DNA of 64,000 bases from Bombyx mori (lineage: Eukaryota; Arthropoda; Insecta; Lepidoptera; Bombycidae): NCBI RefSeq assembly GCF_030269925.1, contig NC_085131.1, positions 3,858,001 through 3,922,000 on the forward strand, written 5' to 3'. The position numbers were made by a program, and so were the translations under genes. This document shows positions 22,499 to 34,838 of the stretch, one piece after another. Under the pieces are notes generated by a model. That model was not told where the DNA came from and made no database searches. It saw nothing but the letters and a program-made list of their open reading frames with translations. Within the stretch, counting starts at the first letter, position 1, and every line of letters starts with the position of its first letter.

Positions 22499-25400
22499 TC
22501 AGTGCTTCGACAAGTTCAGCGGCAAATCTGAAAAACAAAGAACATTATTTAGGAGATCCACAGTATACTTCCTTTGCACTTATTTTAACTAAAAAGTATT
22601 TTTCTTTGGTGTGTGATTCTGAATGTGGCGTACACAACTTGAGGTTTAGATAGGAAGAAACCACTGATAGTCAAAGAAAATCCGTTTATTATATACTTCG
22701 CTAACAAGTAACTAATTCTATCTATCTATGTTGATGTGGTGAGTACCGCTGTATATGAGTGCTGAACGTGTACTGGCGCTTTATACTAAGATTTGAGTAA
22801 AGCGATGTTAAAGTGCTGATGTGAATGCGCGCGTGCCCTGTGCGATACATGACTCGTACAAAAAGATTAATGAAACTGACCTGAAGCGGATTCATCTTTA
22901 GGGATGTGGTCGGTGAGGAGGGGCAGCGTGAGCGGCGCCCAGGGACTAGGCGGCACGGCGTAGTGCATCCACAGCGGCGGCGGGGCGCGGTACCCGTAGG
23001 GCGGCACGTACCCGTAGCCGTACACGTAGGGCAGGTCCCGCCACTCCTCGCGCGCCGCCGAGCGGTACGCGGCCGGGCTCCAGTGGCGCGCGTACGGCGT
23101 CAGCGCGCGGTACCGAGCCATCTCGTGCGGCGGCGTGGGCGAGTCCCGCACGCCCAGCGAGTGCCGGTACCGGTACCCGTCCGGACTCGGGCTCAGGTCC
23201 GGCGAATGTACGCTCGACGGAGATTCCGTCGGGAGAGGCGGCGCCGGTCGAGTTGGACTCTCGTCGGGCATGCTTAACAGGGAATGAATGCTGTAGCTGC
23301 TCACGTTCTTTGAAACGGCTGCCTCTTTCCGTGGTGCAGCAGTTCCATTGTGAGATCGCGTAGGCGTTTCTTGCGGTGGTTTGTGCGCCGCGTGACTCGG
23401 GCCCGGCGACGACGGGTACGAAGCGGTGCTGAGCGCGGGGGCGGTCTTCGCGCGTCGTTTGCTGCCTTGATCTTCGAGGCTGACCCGCTCGAGTTCCCGG
23501 AGGATTCGTTTTCTTGGAGAAACCATCATGTGTTCCTGCCGGCAGCTCGCTAGTTTCGCGTTAACGGGCGCCGGAATCGGCGGAAGTCGTTCGTAAAGTC
23601 TGTTAATCGTTTTCGTTAACTCTTTACGCCTTATGGCGGATCGAGTCTTCCTGTACACCCTGAGCTTCCGATACTGGTATGGTTTTTTCAATTTCATATG
23701 GTAGTACTTTTCTCGATCGTAATCCGTCCACCTGTCGTCGTCAGAGCTCGATTTAGTTTTCGTAACACCGTCGATAGCGTCCTCGCCCCGCGGCTCAGGC
23801 GATGCCACGTCGCCGTTACGCTTTCTATCGTAGATGCCGTTACTGATTGACTTTTTAGAACTGCCTCCATTCACGAGCCCGTCGAGATGGGTCAGATCAT
23901 AGGGCCGTCTCCGCTTAAGGCGGCTTGCCGTGTTTATAGCAGATATCTGCAACGTGCTCGGCCTGCAGTAGTACATTGCTAACTCTTTGGATATGTTTCG
24001 ACGCGGCGTTGCCTGCTTCCAGCAATGGTCGCGCTGCCAAGGCGAGGACTGAACGGAACTATTATCGTCGGAGAGGCTGAGCGCAGCGGAGGGCGGGGCG
24101 CCAGCAGGCGGAGTGGAGGGCGCGGCGGCGGGCGGCCAGAATGTCTTCCGCGGCACTGACACCCATCCAGCCCGCTCGCCTTCACGTGGGCATCCGCGTA
24201 CCAGTTCCAAAATGAATTTTCCATCTGAAAAAAACAATAATTTCATTATTTACTTGTATGAACAAATTCATACTATTTAGATAATATAATACAATATTGT
24301 CTAATCCTAATTACTGTCAACACTGGCACATTCAATACATTTTGACCTTATTTCTTTAATAAATAAAATGCCTACTTTCTCCTCCTCTCCTTCATAATAA
24401 TCATGTATTATTATTGTAATAAATAAGCAAAACTAGATTAGGACAAGGAACACTTTACATTAGTGCATTATCTTGAGTTTACATTAGATATCTAAATATG
24501 ACAAGTTGCTTGAATTGTTTGTTTTTAATAATAATTTATTTGCTTACTGTTTTATTTTAACACTTATTATTATTATAGCATAATTCAGTATTGCTTATTT
24601 ATTACTTAAAGAATTTTATTGCCCATTTATAGTAGGGCTAGAATATACAAACCTTACTCTGCACAATTTAACCATCAGATATACAGTACAGACAATTAAA
24701 ATCATTTTAATAGAAAATCAACAATGTTTCATGAGCACAGGCCTTAAGGTTTGAAAAAAAAAAGTAGTTATTAATGGTACTGAGGTCTTTGCTGTCACAG
24801 TAAATATATTTAAATGGGCTTGAACAGATCAATGTTTGGGATTGACTCAAATGCATAAATACGCTTGCAAAGTGGTTGCTGTTTTTATCCTTGAGATTTT
24901 TTTAAGTGTTAGACATGGTCAAAGAGTTTTGAGCACAGAGAATAGCAAGACAAGACGAGTTCGAAATCGAAAATATGCATGAACATATTTTTATCACATC
25001 TTATAGGCCATTAGAAAAGTTGTTAAAGCACAAACATAAAATAAGACTTTCATAATGCTTTACTTAAAGATATATGGAATAAAAAAAACGCTAGCGAAAT
25101 ATGTTTTTAATTAGTTTGTTTGCATAGTTTCAAATGTGCTACAAAATTGCTTTTTCAATTTCTTAGTTCTGTAAAGTGATATCATTACTGTATCGACAGA
25201 TTTCGTTTTGATTTTTAGATGCAACAGCATTATGCTTTTATTCATGATAACTGTTTAGTAGTGTAATATGAGACAAACATTCCATTATATAGGCCAACTA
25301 AATATTACGATAACTTTATGAAATACAATATGGTTGTTTTAGTTATTTTTTTCGTAGTACTTGTTTTATGATGTAACATGACAATTATAAATCATAATTT

Positions 25401-27210
25401 CAATGTAAAAATTTGTCAAAGCATAGGTTGCCCACCCAGTTTCACATTAATTCTGGTTTGATGGCTCATACTGTGTTTATGAGCCCTGATAACCACTTGT
25501 TGTGAGCTTGTCCACCTATCTAGACCAATAAAGAAAAGTTTGCTAATTTCTGTACAGACTTATTATGAGGCCCAATTCCAAATACACTTCACACACAGTT
25601 TTTAATTACCTCTCTCTAGGCACACACGGGGAAAAACTGTTAATGTGCATACACTTAGGAATGCATTTTAATTTGTTTTTCTATGTTTTTAAAACTATAT
25701 AAGTTAGTCTATAGTCTAAGTCTAGAGCTCAAAAAAACTGAAGATAGTACAATTTATCAAATCAATGGCAGCATTAGATTTCTGATATGATAAAATAACA
25801 CAACATTCATAATTTAATCAAAAAGTAATTCCCAGGAATGCCAAAGCTATGAGAAATAAATTTAGAATTTATTTTAGGCCTGCACCATAAAAATCAGAGC
25901 AATAGTTTTTTAATCAAGGTCTTACAGTGGTGCTTCTAATATGATATTACTTTACCACCAATTTAAACTGCAGTTTTATCCCTGAGTAGAATCTATGAGA
26001 GACTCTGGGTCTGTTGTTTTCTAAAGTTTATATTGATGACACAAAATTTACAAAATATTATTATATAATAATACTGAATCGGTACTTATAATGAAAATCA
26101 ATACATAAATATGATAGATTTTTTTTTTGCTTCGATTGGTGGACGATCTCACAGCCCACCTGGTGTTTAGTGGTTACTGGAGCCCATAGACATCTTCAAC
26201 GTAAATACGCCCCCCACCTTGAGACATAAGTTCTAAAGACTCAGGTATAGTTACAATGGCTGCCCCACCCTTCAAACTGAAACGCAACACTGCTTCACAG
26301 CAGAAATAAGGAGGGTGGTGGTACCTACCCGTACAGACTCATAAGACGTCCTACCACCAGTAATGAAATATTAAAGTTTTTTAAAATTGTAAAATAATGT
26401 AACCTAACCAAGTAACATAACTTAATAATAATAAAATAACATGGTAATACAAAAAAATATGCAATAAATAATTTTAGATATCTGGTTTTAGTACAAAGAC
26501 TCATTAAATATGATATTTTTCAGTGAGCTACTTTTCTTTAATGTTTCAATTATGTATAACAATTAACACATATAATTTATTTAAATTATTTTTGTTCAGA
26601 TTAGTCAATATGGTAACATGCATTTGTTTCAATTTTTATACAGCCCAAACAACTTTACTCAATATTCTAGTTCTCTAGCTTTTTATTTTGTTAAATTAAT
26701 CATTTTAATTTATCGTACACAATATCTGATAACTTCAATTTTGTTAAGTAGTATTTTTAAACGATGCATAAAAAAAATGATTATTTAAATTGTGTTTTTT
26801 TCTGGTACAGTGATCAAGGCTGGTTGCGAAACAAAATAACAATAGGCTTGAGGCTAGATGAGGATAATTCACAACTCCATCAAGTGTGCTTATATCTGTG
26901 CAATTATCAGAGCATGAAAACTTTCTAGTTTTTCATTTTGTAAACTTCATATTGAGTTCTTATTAATTCTGCTCACATTTTTAAGCTAATCTAATTAAAT
27001 AATATGACTGAGAAATATGAATAGGTAGTACGAACCTTTAAAGAACTTGAGTCTTCCTCCAGTGGCATTGATAGCTGAGCTGTGAACTGGAACATCATCA
27101 CTTGTACCCTTACTGCTGCTGTTACCATTCACGCCATGTCTTCTGTCTACTTCCTCTGTCATTTTGGTACATGTTGTCAGGGTTGTGTTGGTTCCTTCCT
27201 GTATATGCAT
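22499..27210 (-). CDS. H: Hairless, Su(H)-binding Notch co-repressor
   Basis: Hairless binds Su(H)/CSL in the nucleus and recruits Groucho and CtBP to silence Notch targets. Three coding exons join in phase on the minus strand: 27210-27036, 24224-22881 and 22527-22499, giving 515 residues. The Su(H)-binding block crosses the first junction: GGRLKFFK ends exon 1 and DGKFILELVRG opens exon 2, followed by GWVSVPRKTFWPP (residues about 51-90). The conserved SDDNSSVQSSPWQRD and RRNISKEL blocks follow. YSIHSLL (about 369-375) matches the Groucho-binding motif. The tiny last exon adds PLNLSKH as the final seven residues, the CtBP-binding motif. Drosophila Hairless is about twice as long, so this is a compact form. 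The middle is basic and low in complexity; the 3' part is rich in Pro, Tyr and Arg. The start is the first ATG in frame with exon 1. An additional 5' UTR exon is possible. Confidence 0.95.
25424..25543 (+). repeat. Degenerate family A fragment in the Hairless intron
   Basis: TAACCACTTGTTGTGAGCTT and CCACCTATCTAGACCAATAA are diverged forms of the family A end. Confidence 0.5.
26119..26363 (-). repeat. Family A copy in the Hairless intron
   Basis: Near full-length tail: T run, GGTGGACGATCTCACAGCCC, CCCACCCTTCAAACTGAAAC, GGTGGTACCTACCCGTACAG and CCTACCACCAGTAAT. Confidence 0.8.
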
Positions 27211-28904
27211 TTCATTTCTGACCGCTCAAACAGCGCGTCGACACATTAGTCCGAATTTTTTCGCCATGACGTACACGAACATGGATAGACCGACACATCA
27301 AACACTCGCGAATTACGGTCGACATGAAACATTTCCTTGGAAATCCTCATCTTATGACCACCTGCGGGCTGTGGGCTCGCCCAGAATCCCGTAATAAAAA
27401 CACATTACCGACACAGTGACTACTGATTTCAACAATAAGCAAAGTGACTGCAAAGGAAAGAAATCTGATTTGCTCACTGTTTAAAATTTTAAATTCATAC
27501 CCCTACGTAGGAATTTTATCATCAATCGAACCCGCGACACAATTTATTGAAAAGCTGTTGGTTTCAGTATACAGTTCATTCACACCCAGCATCCATTTTG
27601 ATTCGTTCAAAATCAAATACGGTCGTTCTTTTGGCCACAAATTAAAACGAAATTCCTTCGACCAGTTCGACCTCTGAACGAATGCGTTGTTAATTGCGTT
27701 TTGTTTCGACCCAGTCGAAAAAATGTTTAGATCTCAAATTAATCTTGTAAAGCACAGTTAACAATTTCAACAGTTAAATTATAGAATCATATAATACATG
27801 TATTTTTAAAATTTGTAGCCGCATTATATCTTTTGCTGGTTACGCTCTAAAACTTTCTTTTTTTAACGTTTCTTCTTTCGCGTTTTGTATCACGTTTTTT
27901 TTACTTTGTGTATAATCTATAGCCGTTTTATTTCTTTTCCATTTTAGATTGTTACCTGTGACTCTTGAAACCACAGACTATCTACAAATCAACATTATTA
28001 ATTTATTTTAGTAAGGGGTTTCGTCAGTAGCTATGAGCCCCCGCGTCGTCGCCTTTCAGTACTATAAACAATCACATTATTTTCGGATGAGTTCTTACCA
28101 TCACTCCGGTTATCGCGGCTTAAGAATACATGAATAAATAATAATTAAAAAAAACTAAAATACACGTTTTTATAGAAAATCGTGAGATGCGCGGCGTCAA
28201 TAGTTTAAATATTTTATTGACAGAAATTGCTAGCTAAGTCTTATCATTTTGATAATCTCATAAAAAGCATCCCACGCTTTTTTTTAAATAAATTTATTGT
28301 GATGTGTGGGAAGTAACGTTGTTGCACACTACATTATTTTCCATTTTTTAGTTGGATTTTCTATAAAAACATGTATTTTAGTTTTTTTAAACTATTATGT
28401 ATTTTTCATTTTTTAGTTTACTTATTATCTATCATAAATTATTCTTTAATGTGCATTCAGGCAAATAAAACAGTTTCCAAATTTTCTAAGTGAAGAAAAG
28501 AAGGCGCAAAAATTAATTTGTTGTTTTGACTGCCGAAATTAAATAACGAGTCTACTGTTTAAAATATTGAATTATCATCGGTCCTTAATACCTAAGTATG
28601 CCAAATTTCAAGTTAATCTGACATTTTGAAGGTGGTCAAAATCATATTCAAAGATTCCGTTACATACCTACATAGGTATGGAGCTAATAAAAGCGTAATA
28701 ATCACTTAATAGTCTATGGATCTTATGTATGAAATGTATTATCTATCTTATGGAATTAAATTCATTATCTATGGTGTTATCTATGGTTATGGACACAGTT
28801 TCTTAAGTTTCCCTTTAGTAATTTAGAAATTCAGATTCTAAGAGATTTTCACCTATCGTATAACTTGTTATTTTAAAAACTTAGAAGCGAACTAGATTCG
28901 AAAA
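27211..28904. other. Divergent intergenic region between Hairless and eIF4A3
   Basis: About 1.7 kb separates the two start codons, which point away from each other, so both promoters should lie here. The first 450 bases, next to Hairless, are of mixed composition and probably hold its 5' UTR. A TTAA-flanked MITE candidate occupies about 28145-28390. I see no coding exon. Confidence 0.5.
28145..28390. mobile_element. TTAA-flanked MITE candidate
   Basis: Left arm AAAAAACTAAAATACACGTT and right arm ATGTATTTTAGTTTTT form an inverted repeat of about 34 bp that continues through TATAGAAAATC. TTAA flanks both ends (28145-28148 and 28387-28390), as expected for piggyBac-type insertion, but the A-rich ends make the exact boundary ambiguous. 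Confidence 0.6.
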
Positions 28905-31900
28905 ATGACATCGTCTGAAGTATCGTCCAATAGAAAAATATTGTCGGAAGATTTGTCGAATGTTGAGTTCGACACGAGTGAAGATGTCGAAGTTATTCCC
29001 ACTTTTGACTCCATGGGACTTCGAGATGAGTTATTGCGAGGAATATACACATATGGTTAGTACAAATTGTGGTGTTATTTATAATTATTACAACTGCCTA
29101 CATAAACGATCATGTGGGCATTATCTTACCAGCTTTAGACCGTATTATGGTCGTCCGTCTGTCAGACTGTCGTCCTGTTTTTTCGCAACAGTTCTGCGTT
29201 CCGGCTTCGAAGAGTGACATACTAATTTACAATACATTTAAAATCAATCGCACTGTTAAACCTTGGGGGCTGGTAGATTCCGTATTGTGGTGTATGTGGG
29301 GTCCGGTAACCACTTAGTAATAACTAACGTTAATTTACAGGTTTCGAAAAACCTTCAGCAATTCAGCAGAGAAGCATCTTGCCTATAGTCAAAGGCAGAG
29401 ATGTAATAGCTCAAGCACAATCTGGTACAGGAAAGACTGCGACATTCTCAATTTCAATACTACAGACTTTAGACACGACTCTGCGTGAAACTCAAGTACT
29501 TATTCTTTCACCGACCCGTGAACTGGCTACTCAGATTCAGAAAGTGATATTAGCTCTTGGAGATTTCATGAACGTTCAATGTCATGCTTGTATTGGAGGT
29601 ACCAATCTTGGAGAAGATATAAGGAAATTGGATTACGGACAGCATGTTGTGTCTGGCACACCTGGCAGAGTTTTTGGTAAATAAATGAAAATTGCTAATC
29701 CAAGTAAATAAGTACTAATTGTTTTAGTTTCCAAAACCAAAGATAAACCTTCTGTGATCTTTTTTGTTATCTGGCTGGTTCACCTTTTTTATTTCTTGAA
29801 AGTAGTAACTTAACTTCCACTTCTCAAATTCACCAACAGTACTACTCACTACAGTAGTCTCACCACAAACCCATGTGTATGGTTTCAGGCATCTCAGAAC
29901 AGGGATGGTGTCTATAAATTGTCATCCTTGTGCAATAATTGAAAAAGTTAAATAATCTATCCACTGCAAGATGTAGGGTGCCCTAGATTATAAGAAAACA
30001 ATCTTATTTTCAGATATGATCAGAAGGCGTGTGTTGAGAACCCGGTCAATAAAGATGCTGGTTCTTGATGAGGCTGATGAGATGTTGAACAAAGGTTTCA
30101 AAGAGCAAATTTATGATGTATACCGCTATCTGCCTCCTGCAACTCAGGTTGTGCTAATATCAGCAACACTACCCCATGAGATATTGGAAATGACATCAAA
30201 GTTTATGACTGATCCAATAAGGATATTAGTAAAACGGTTTGTATGATTATTTCAAAAATACACATTAAAGTTCGAATTCTGCAGGCAAGTACTAATTTTT
30301 CTAATGAAATACGTACTTCACAATTGTTCACGATTAACTTCCATAGTGAAGGAATAACATCTTATAATAAAAATCAAACATGTAAAATTATAATTTGCGT
30401 AATTACTGGTGGTAGGTGGTAGGAATGTCTTGTAAGTCCGCACGGGTAGGTACCACGATCCTGTCTATTTTTGCTGGGACGCAGTAATGTGTTTTGGTTT
30501 GAACGGTGGGTCAGCTGTTGTACTGTAAAATGCGAGACACTAGAACTCATGTCATTTTATTTTTTTAGTGTCCTTGTAGGCAGACTAGCATACCACCCAC
30601 CTGATGGTGAGTGGTGACAATCGCCCATGGAATTCAGTACAGCAAAGCTGTTCTAGGTGTCTATGGACTCTGGTAACCACTTAACACCATTAACACCGTG
30701 GGCCTTGAACTCATCCACCCACTAAGTTAAATGAAATATTTGTTTTATATTGCCCTTGAAGGAATTTGTCCACCTGATAGTGAGTGATTACTGCCGCCTA
30801 TGGACACTAGTGACGCTAAGGGTTATTTGCCTGATATCTCATTTGAATAAAATTATGTCACAGTACTCAGGAAACACTAGAGGAGATTTAGATTAAGAAA
30901 AGAAGTTACATTAAGTGTAGAAAACTATCTGTTTTATTTTAGCATTATCAACTATACTATTTCTAGGATGAAGCTTATTTCTGTATGGACTATCATTTTG
31001 TTAATTGCTCAACACATAAACCTATGCAAGCTAAATAGTAATTAAGTAAACAAATTTTCTATCATGGTAAATGTATTTGAAATTAAGAATCATTTTTTCT
31101 ACAGTGATGAGTTGACACTGGAGGGTATCAAACAGTTCTTCGTGGCAGTTGAACGAGAAGAATGGAAGTTTGACACACTTTGTGACCTCTATGATACACT
31201 GACAATTACCCAAGCAGTAATATTTTGTAATACAAAGAGGAAGGTTGACTGGCTCACACAGAAGATGCAAGAGGCAAACTTCACTGTCAGTTCAATGCAT
31301 GGTGACATGCCACAGAAAGAGAGAGACAACATTATGAAGGAATTTCGTTCTGGTCAAAGGTAATGGAAATTCTATTAAAATAAAAACAATACGATCTTGA
31401 AGACTTTTAGTTTTCAAGATCTAAATGTGAATGGTTTCGAATTTCGTGAACTAATATCACTAGTGATTTAATATGAAAAATACAATTGCTCTTTTTTTTT
31501 TAATGTAAACGAGATATGGATCACCTTTACAGACAGCATTTATGTAATAATGCCTCTGGGCTTTTGTTGAGTGTTGGATGGGCTAGTGCTTAATGTCTAA
31601 TATCTAATTTATAGTGTTATATAGTATGTAATAGATGACTATGTCTAGAAGTTATAGCAACTACAACCTCAATTCAGTTTTGAATAGTTATTGGTTTAGG
31701 TTATCACTCAATATATTGGTCAGTTTTTTAGAGGAACCATATTTTTCATGGTTCCATTATTATTCATTTGTTTCTATACTAAGCTTAAGGCCAACACTGG
31801 ACAGGCATTATTCTTAAATCTCAATTATAGTTCTCTTTATGACAATAATCGAAATAAATACTGCAATGTGGCTTACCACTAATTTCTGGGCTTCTCATGA

Positions 31901-32190
31901 TCCCCATAATATACATTAAATAACTTTTCATTTTCAGCCGTGTGCTCATTACAACTGACGTCTGGGCACGAGGCATTGATGTCCAACAAGTATCCTTGGT
32001 TATAAACTATGACTTGCCCAACAATCGTGAGTTATACATTCACAGAATTGGTAGATCGGGTCGATTCGGTCGTAAGGGTGTCGCCATCAACTTCGTTAAA
32101 TCAGATGACATCAGGATCTTGAGAGACATTGAACAGTACTACTCTACTCAAATAGATGAAATGCCAATGAATGTGGCTGACTTAATATAA
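28905..32190 (+). CDS. eIF4A3: Eukaryotic initiation factor 4A-III, exon junction complex DEAD-box RNA helicase
   Basis: eIF4A3 clamps spliced mRNA in the exon junction complex and acts in nuclear mRNA quality control and localisation. Five exons join in phase: 28905-29055, 29341-29676, 30014-30236, 31105-31359 and 31938-32190, giving 405 residues, close to the roughly 411 of the human protein. Helicase motifs appear in order: Q motif [10 protein letters not shown], motif I AQSGTGKT (Lys82), PTRELA, GG, TPGR, DEAD (residues 181-184), SAT, then RecA2 with [19 protein letters not shown] and [11 protein letters not shown]. The C-terminus MPMNVADLI is diagnostic of eIF4A3 rather than eIF4A1. The N-terminal 30 residues are variable, as usual in the family. 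A family A SINE fragment and family B fragments sit in intron 3. Hairless lies head to head 1.7 kb away and UBE2J1 tail to tail. Confidence 0.97.
30290..30545 (+). repeat. SINE copy without head, with family A tail, in eIF4A3 intron 3
   Basis: ACTAATTTTTCTAATGAAAT and GAAGGAATAACATCTTATAA match the body of the tRNA-headed SINE at 49.18 kb, followed by TGGTGGTAGG and a diverged family A tail. Confidence 0.65.
30560..30895 (-). repeat. Family B fragments, two, with family A remnant between
   Basis: TGTAGGCAGACTAGCATACC with CAATCGCCCATGGAATTCAG marks the first, and TTGCCCTTGAAGGAATTTGT with CTGCCGCCTATGGACAC the second, more diverged. A family A remnant (CTCTGGTAACCACTTAACAC) lies between them. 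Confidence 0.5.
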
Positions 32191-32384
32191 CATTGTTTAT
32201 ATTGTGTTCATTATCTTTGTGTGGAATGGATCTTCTGTCTACCCAGGGTATTAGCCTGGTTAAGCACACGGTGAAAAGCTAAAGGCACATTTACCAATAC
32301 TTCATTATATAACTTAGCCGTAATATCTGTATTTCTGTATTATCAAAACATAAATGTTTTATTGTATAATAGGCAGTTTTATTT

Positions 32385-32390
32385 ATTAAA
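32385..32390 (+). terminator. Candidate ATTAAA polyadenylation signal of eIF4A3
   Basis: ATTAAA, the common variant signal, lies about 195 bases after the stop codon on the coding strand. Confidence 0.4.
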
Positions 32391-32686
32391 GCTCTATCTA
32401 AAATTACATAATATATCACACTGTTTATTTTGAGAGATTTTCCTAATCTGTTATAATATGACAGACCCATCTAATGTTAAGCAGTTCATAGGGCTCTATT
32501 GATCCACATGATAGTCCTCATGTGACAAATATGAATTTAAATTTCTTTGAAATAATTTATCTTTATGGTCCCCATTTAAACACATACAAATGGGGTGTCA
32601 CAACAAAAACAGATATCTTGTACTGTTTTTGAATTCATGCTAATTTTCCAAAATTAGCTTGGAAAGTTAAATTTGAATTTTGCCAT

Positions 32687-32937
32687 CGACGAGAATGATC
32701 CTTGGAATGCCTAAAAGCACCGACAGTGGATCGAGAGGATTACGTGTTTTGGGCGACGGCGAGTGTTTACCGTTCGGTCTGCAAGATCGGGTATACGGAA
32801 GTTTACTGAATCCAGATGCGGTAGACAGCGGCTTGGCTCTGCCCTTGGCATTGCTGAAATCCATGGGCGACTGTAACCACTCACTACCAGGTGGGCCATG
32901 TGCTTGTCTGCTCAGAGGGGCAATAAAAAAATAAAAA
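32687..32937 (+). repeat. Poly(A)-tailed repeat with family B end
   Basis: Starts GACGAGAATGATCCTTGGAA with CTAAAAGCACCGACAGTGGA, continues through GCCCTTGGCATTGCTGAAAT and CATGGGCGACTGTAACCACT, and ends GCAATAAAAAAATAAAAAAA. This is the most complete family B copy, with the tail at the right. Confidence 0.75.
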
Positions 32938-33204
32938 AAATTTCCTTACGACATGAAGTTGAAGTCTTTAATTGTATAATTTCTGTCTCACTCTTCAAAC
33001 CGGACCATATGACCACTCCGTGGCAAATATAGACAGTGGTACCTCTCCATACTGGCTTACATCCAACTACAACTAATTTTACAAATTTATAAATTTTCCA
33101 GATTTCATTTTTATTGCACAATGTTAACCAATCATAGTGGAAGTTGGTATTATTTAACATTACATTAATTCATCCCGTAAACCATATGAGTACTTGTGAG
33201 TAAA

Positions 33205-34076
33205 AGAGCAATGAGTTTATTGAAATTATAATATTTACAAAGACAATAAATTTACAAGCTCATTTTCATTACAATAATACAATAGTACTTAACTGTTTCT
33301 CATATATTAGAGATTGTCGAATTCAATAGCCAGAAACACATAATATGGCTGAGATTACTCCATTTGACTATTTTTATTATTAGATGCTGTTCCTTCACAC
33401 TATTAAGACATTTAACAAAATTTCCAATTAATAAGGTACAAAATTAATGAGCTGTTTAATTTCAAAATAAATAAGGACAATAATTTCATTAAACATACAT
33501 TTTACAATTAAAGATTGGCCACATAAATCAAAGAAAAACAATCTATTCTATATAGATATTAACTTTAAGCTCTTATCAACTACATGAAATGTGAAAATTT
33601 AACCACCAGTGACCAATTAATCTTTTTAATCACAGTACATAATTATGCTAAATGAAATTTGATTTACAAGAATATACAATTTATAAAAATTTTTTATATG
33701 TTCCTTTAATTTATTTATTTTAATTGTTTATATTTTAATGGTAGTTTATCTCTAGGTAAAAAGCAATTAGTAACAATTCAAGTGTTTACTGCAGCAATGA
33801 ATATTAGATTTATTACACTAACCAAATTAGATCAAATCTTTAATAAAATAATTTACTTACAAAACATAATATGCAACATTTCTTTGAGTCACTTCTAAAA
33901 TATTTATTGCAAAAATACTAACATTTGACTTAGTAATATAGTTCAAAACAAGCTTTGCTTTCTAATTTATAGAAATTTTAATTTAAAATTATAAATAACA
34001 CTAGCGGAATGGTTTATTAATAGAAGTATCAAAGAAAACACCATATTGAACTTAATCTATGATAATATTAAATCAT
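33205..34076 (-). other. Probable 3' UTR of UBE2J1
   Basis: AT-rich, repeat-poor DNA follows the UBE2J1 stop on the minus strand and ends near an AATAAA (33221-33216, plus-strand TTTATT). No coding exon is visible. Confidence 0.45.
33216..33221 (-). terminator. Candidate AATAAA polyadenylation signal of UBE2J1
   Basis: Plus-strand TTTATT reads AATAAA on the coding strand, about 860 bases after the stop. Nearer AATAAA-like sites also occur, so the choice is uncertain. Confidence 0.35.
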
Positions 34077-34838
34077 TTACAATTCAGTTTCTGCTTCTGC
34101 ATAAAAAGCATTCCAACGCCTGTATATGAATATTCCAATTGCACCTACAAGAAGTGCTACAAGAATTTCTGTGAGTTGATCTAAAAAGCCAGTAACTGGT
34201 TCAGTAGACTCCAAAACTTGTAGTTCAGGTTCTGGAGTTTCTTCTTCTGTAGGTGGAGGCGGCTTGGAACTTTGATCATCTTCGCCTTTGAATGCTATTT
34301 GGTTCAACACGGACTGCTCTTCTTCTGTTAGAGGTTTAGCAGCAGTGGACGACAATAATAACTTTATTTCTCCACATTGAGAACAAGACCAATTGGTGGA
34401 CTTTTTAGCTAATATTTTACGCTCTGCTGGTGTATAGTCAAGCGAGCCTATCGTGCCTTCGGCAGGCGTTGGCATGAATGCAATGAGAGCTAGCAATGCA
34501 GTCCTTATTGACCATGAAGGCTGCCATGTCTCAGGATGGTGGCCAGATATAGATAGACAAATTTTTTTGTTAATTTCAAACCTGCCATTAGGTGTCAATA
34601 AAATGATGTGAGGTGGATGCATGGGATATTCTTTAGGTAGTAATATTCTTCCATGGTAAATGCCTCCTTCGAATTCCGTACCTTTAGGTCCTTGTACGGT
34701 GAAGTGCCATTCAAACAGATTGTCTTCCAAAGGCCTTGCACAATATTCCTCAGTGGCCTCGGCTAGTTCGATCGCTTCTCGCATTAATCGTTTTACTCCG
34801 GGACATTTCGTATTATATTTTTCAACTATTTCGGCCAT
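34077..34838 (-). CDS. UBE2J1: Ubiquitin-conjugating enzyme E2 J1 (Ubc6-type, ER tail-anchored)
   Basis: UBE2J1 works in ER-associated degradation, passing ubiquitin to misfolded membrane and luminal proteins. A single uninterrupted exon of 253 residues holds the UBC fold: RPLEDNLFEWHFTVQGP, YHGRILLPKEYPMHPP and the active-site loop ICLSISGHHPETW with catalytic Cys94. PSWSIRTALLALIAFMPT and the J1-type GSLDYTPAERK follow. The linker is acidic and proline-rich. A hydrophobic segment at about residues 225-241 (ILVALLVGAIGIFIYRRW) is the C-terminal tail anchor. The start was chosen at MAEIVEKY because human UBE2J1 begins a few residues before the equivalent KxPxVKRLM. An in-frame ATG at 34886 would add 16 basic residues and is less likely. 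A LINE poly(A) tail lies only about 100 bases upstream of the start. Confidence 0.95.
   Translation of the reverse strand: MAEIVEKYNTKCPGVKRLMREAIELAEATEEYCARPLEDNLFEWHFTVQGPKGTEFEGGIYHGRILLPKEYPMHPPHIILLTPNGRFEINKKICLSISGHHPETWQPSWSIRTALLALIAFMPTPAEGTIGSLDYTPAERKILAKKSTNWSCSQCGEIKLLLSSTAAKPLTEEEQSVLNQIAFKGEDDQSSKPPPPTEEETPEPELQVLESTEPVTGFLDQLTEILVALLVGAIGIFIYRRWNAFYAEAETEL

Larger units (their letters stand above)
32191..33204. other. Convergent spacer between eIF4A3 and UBE2J1
   Basis: Holds the eIF4A3 3' UTR, a family B or C mixed repeat in plus orientation (next entry) and AT-rich DNA. No coding exon seen. Confidence 0.5.

Noticed and set aside
23350..23553. Arg-rich plus-strand frame inside Hairless exon 2
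   Set aside because: Shadow of the GC-rich Hairless coding exon on the other strand.
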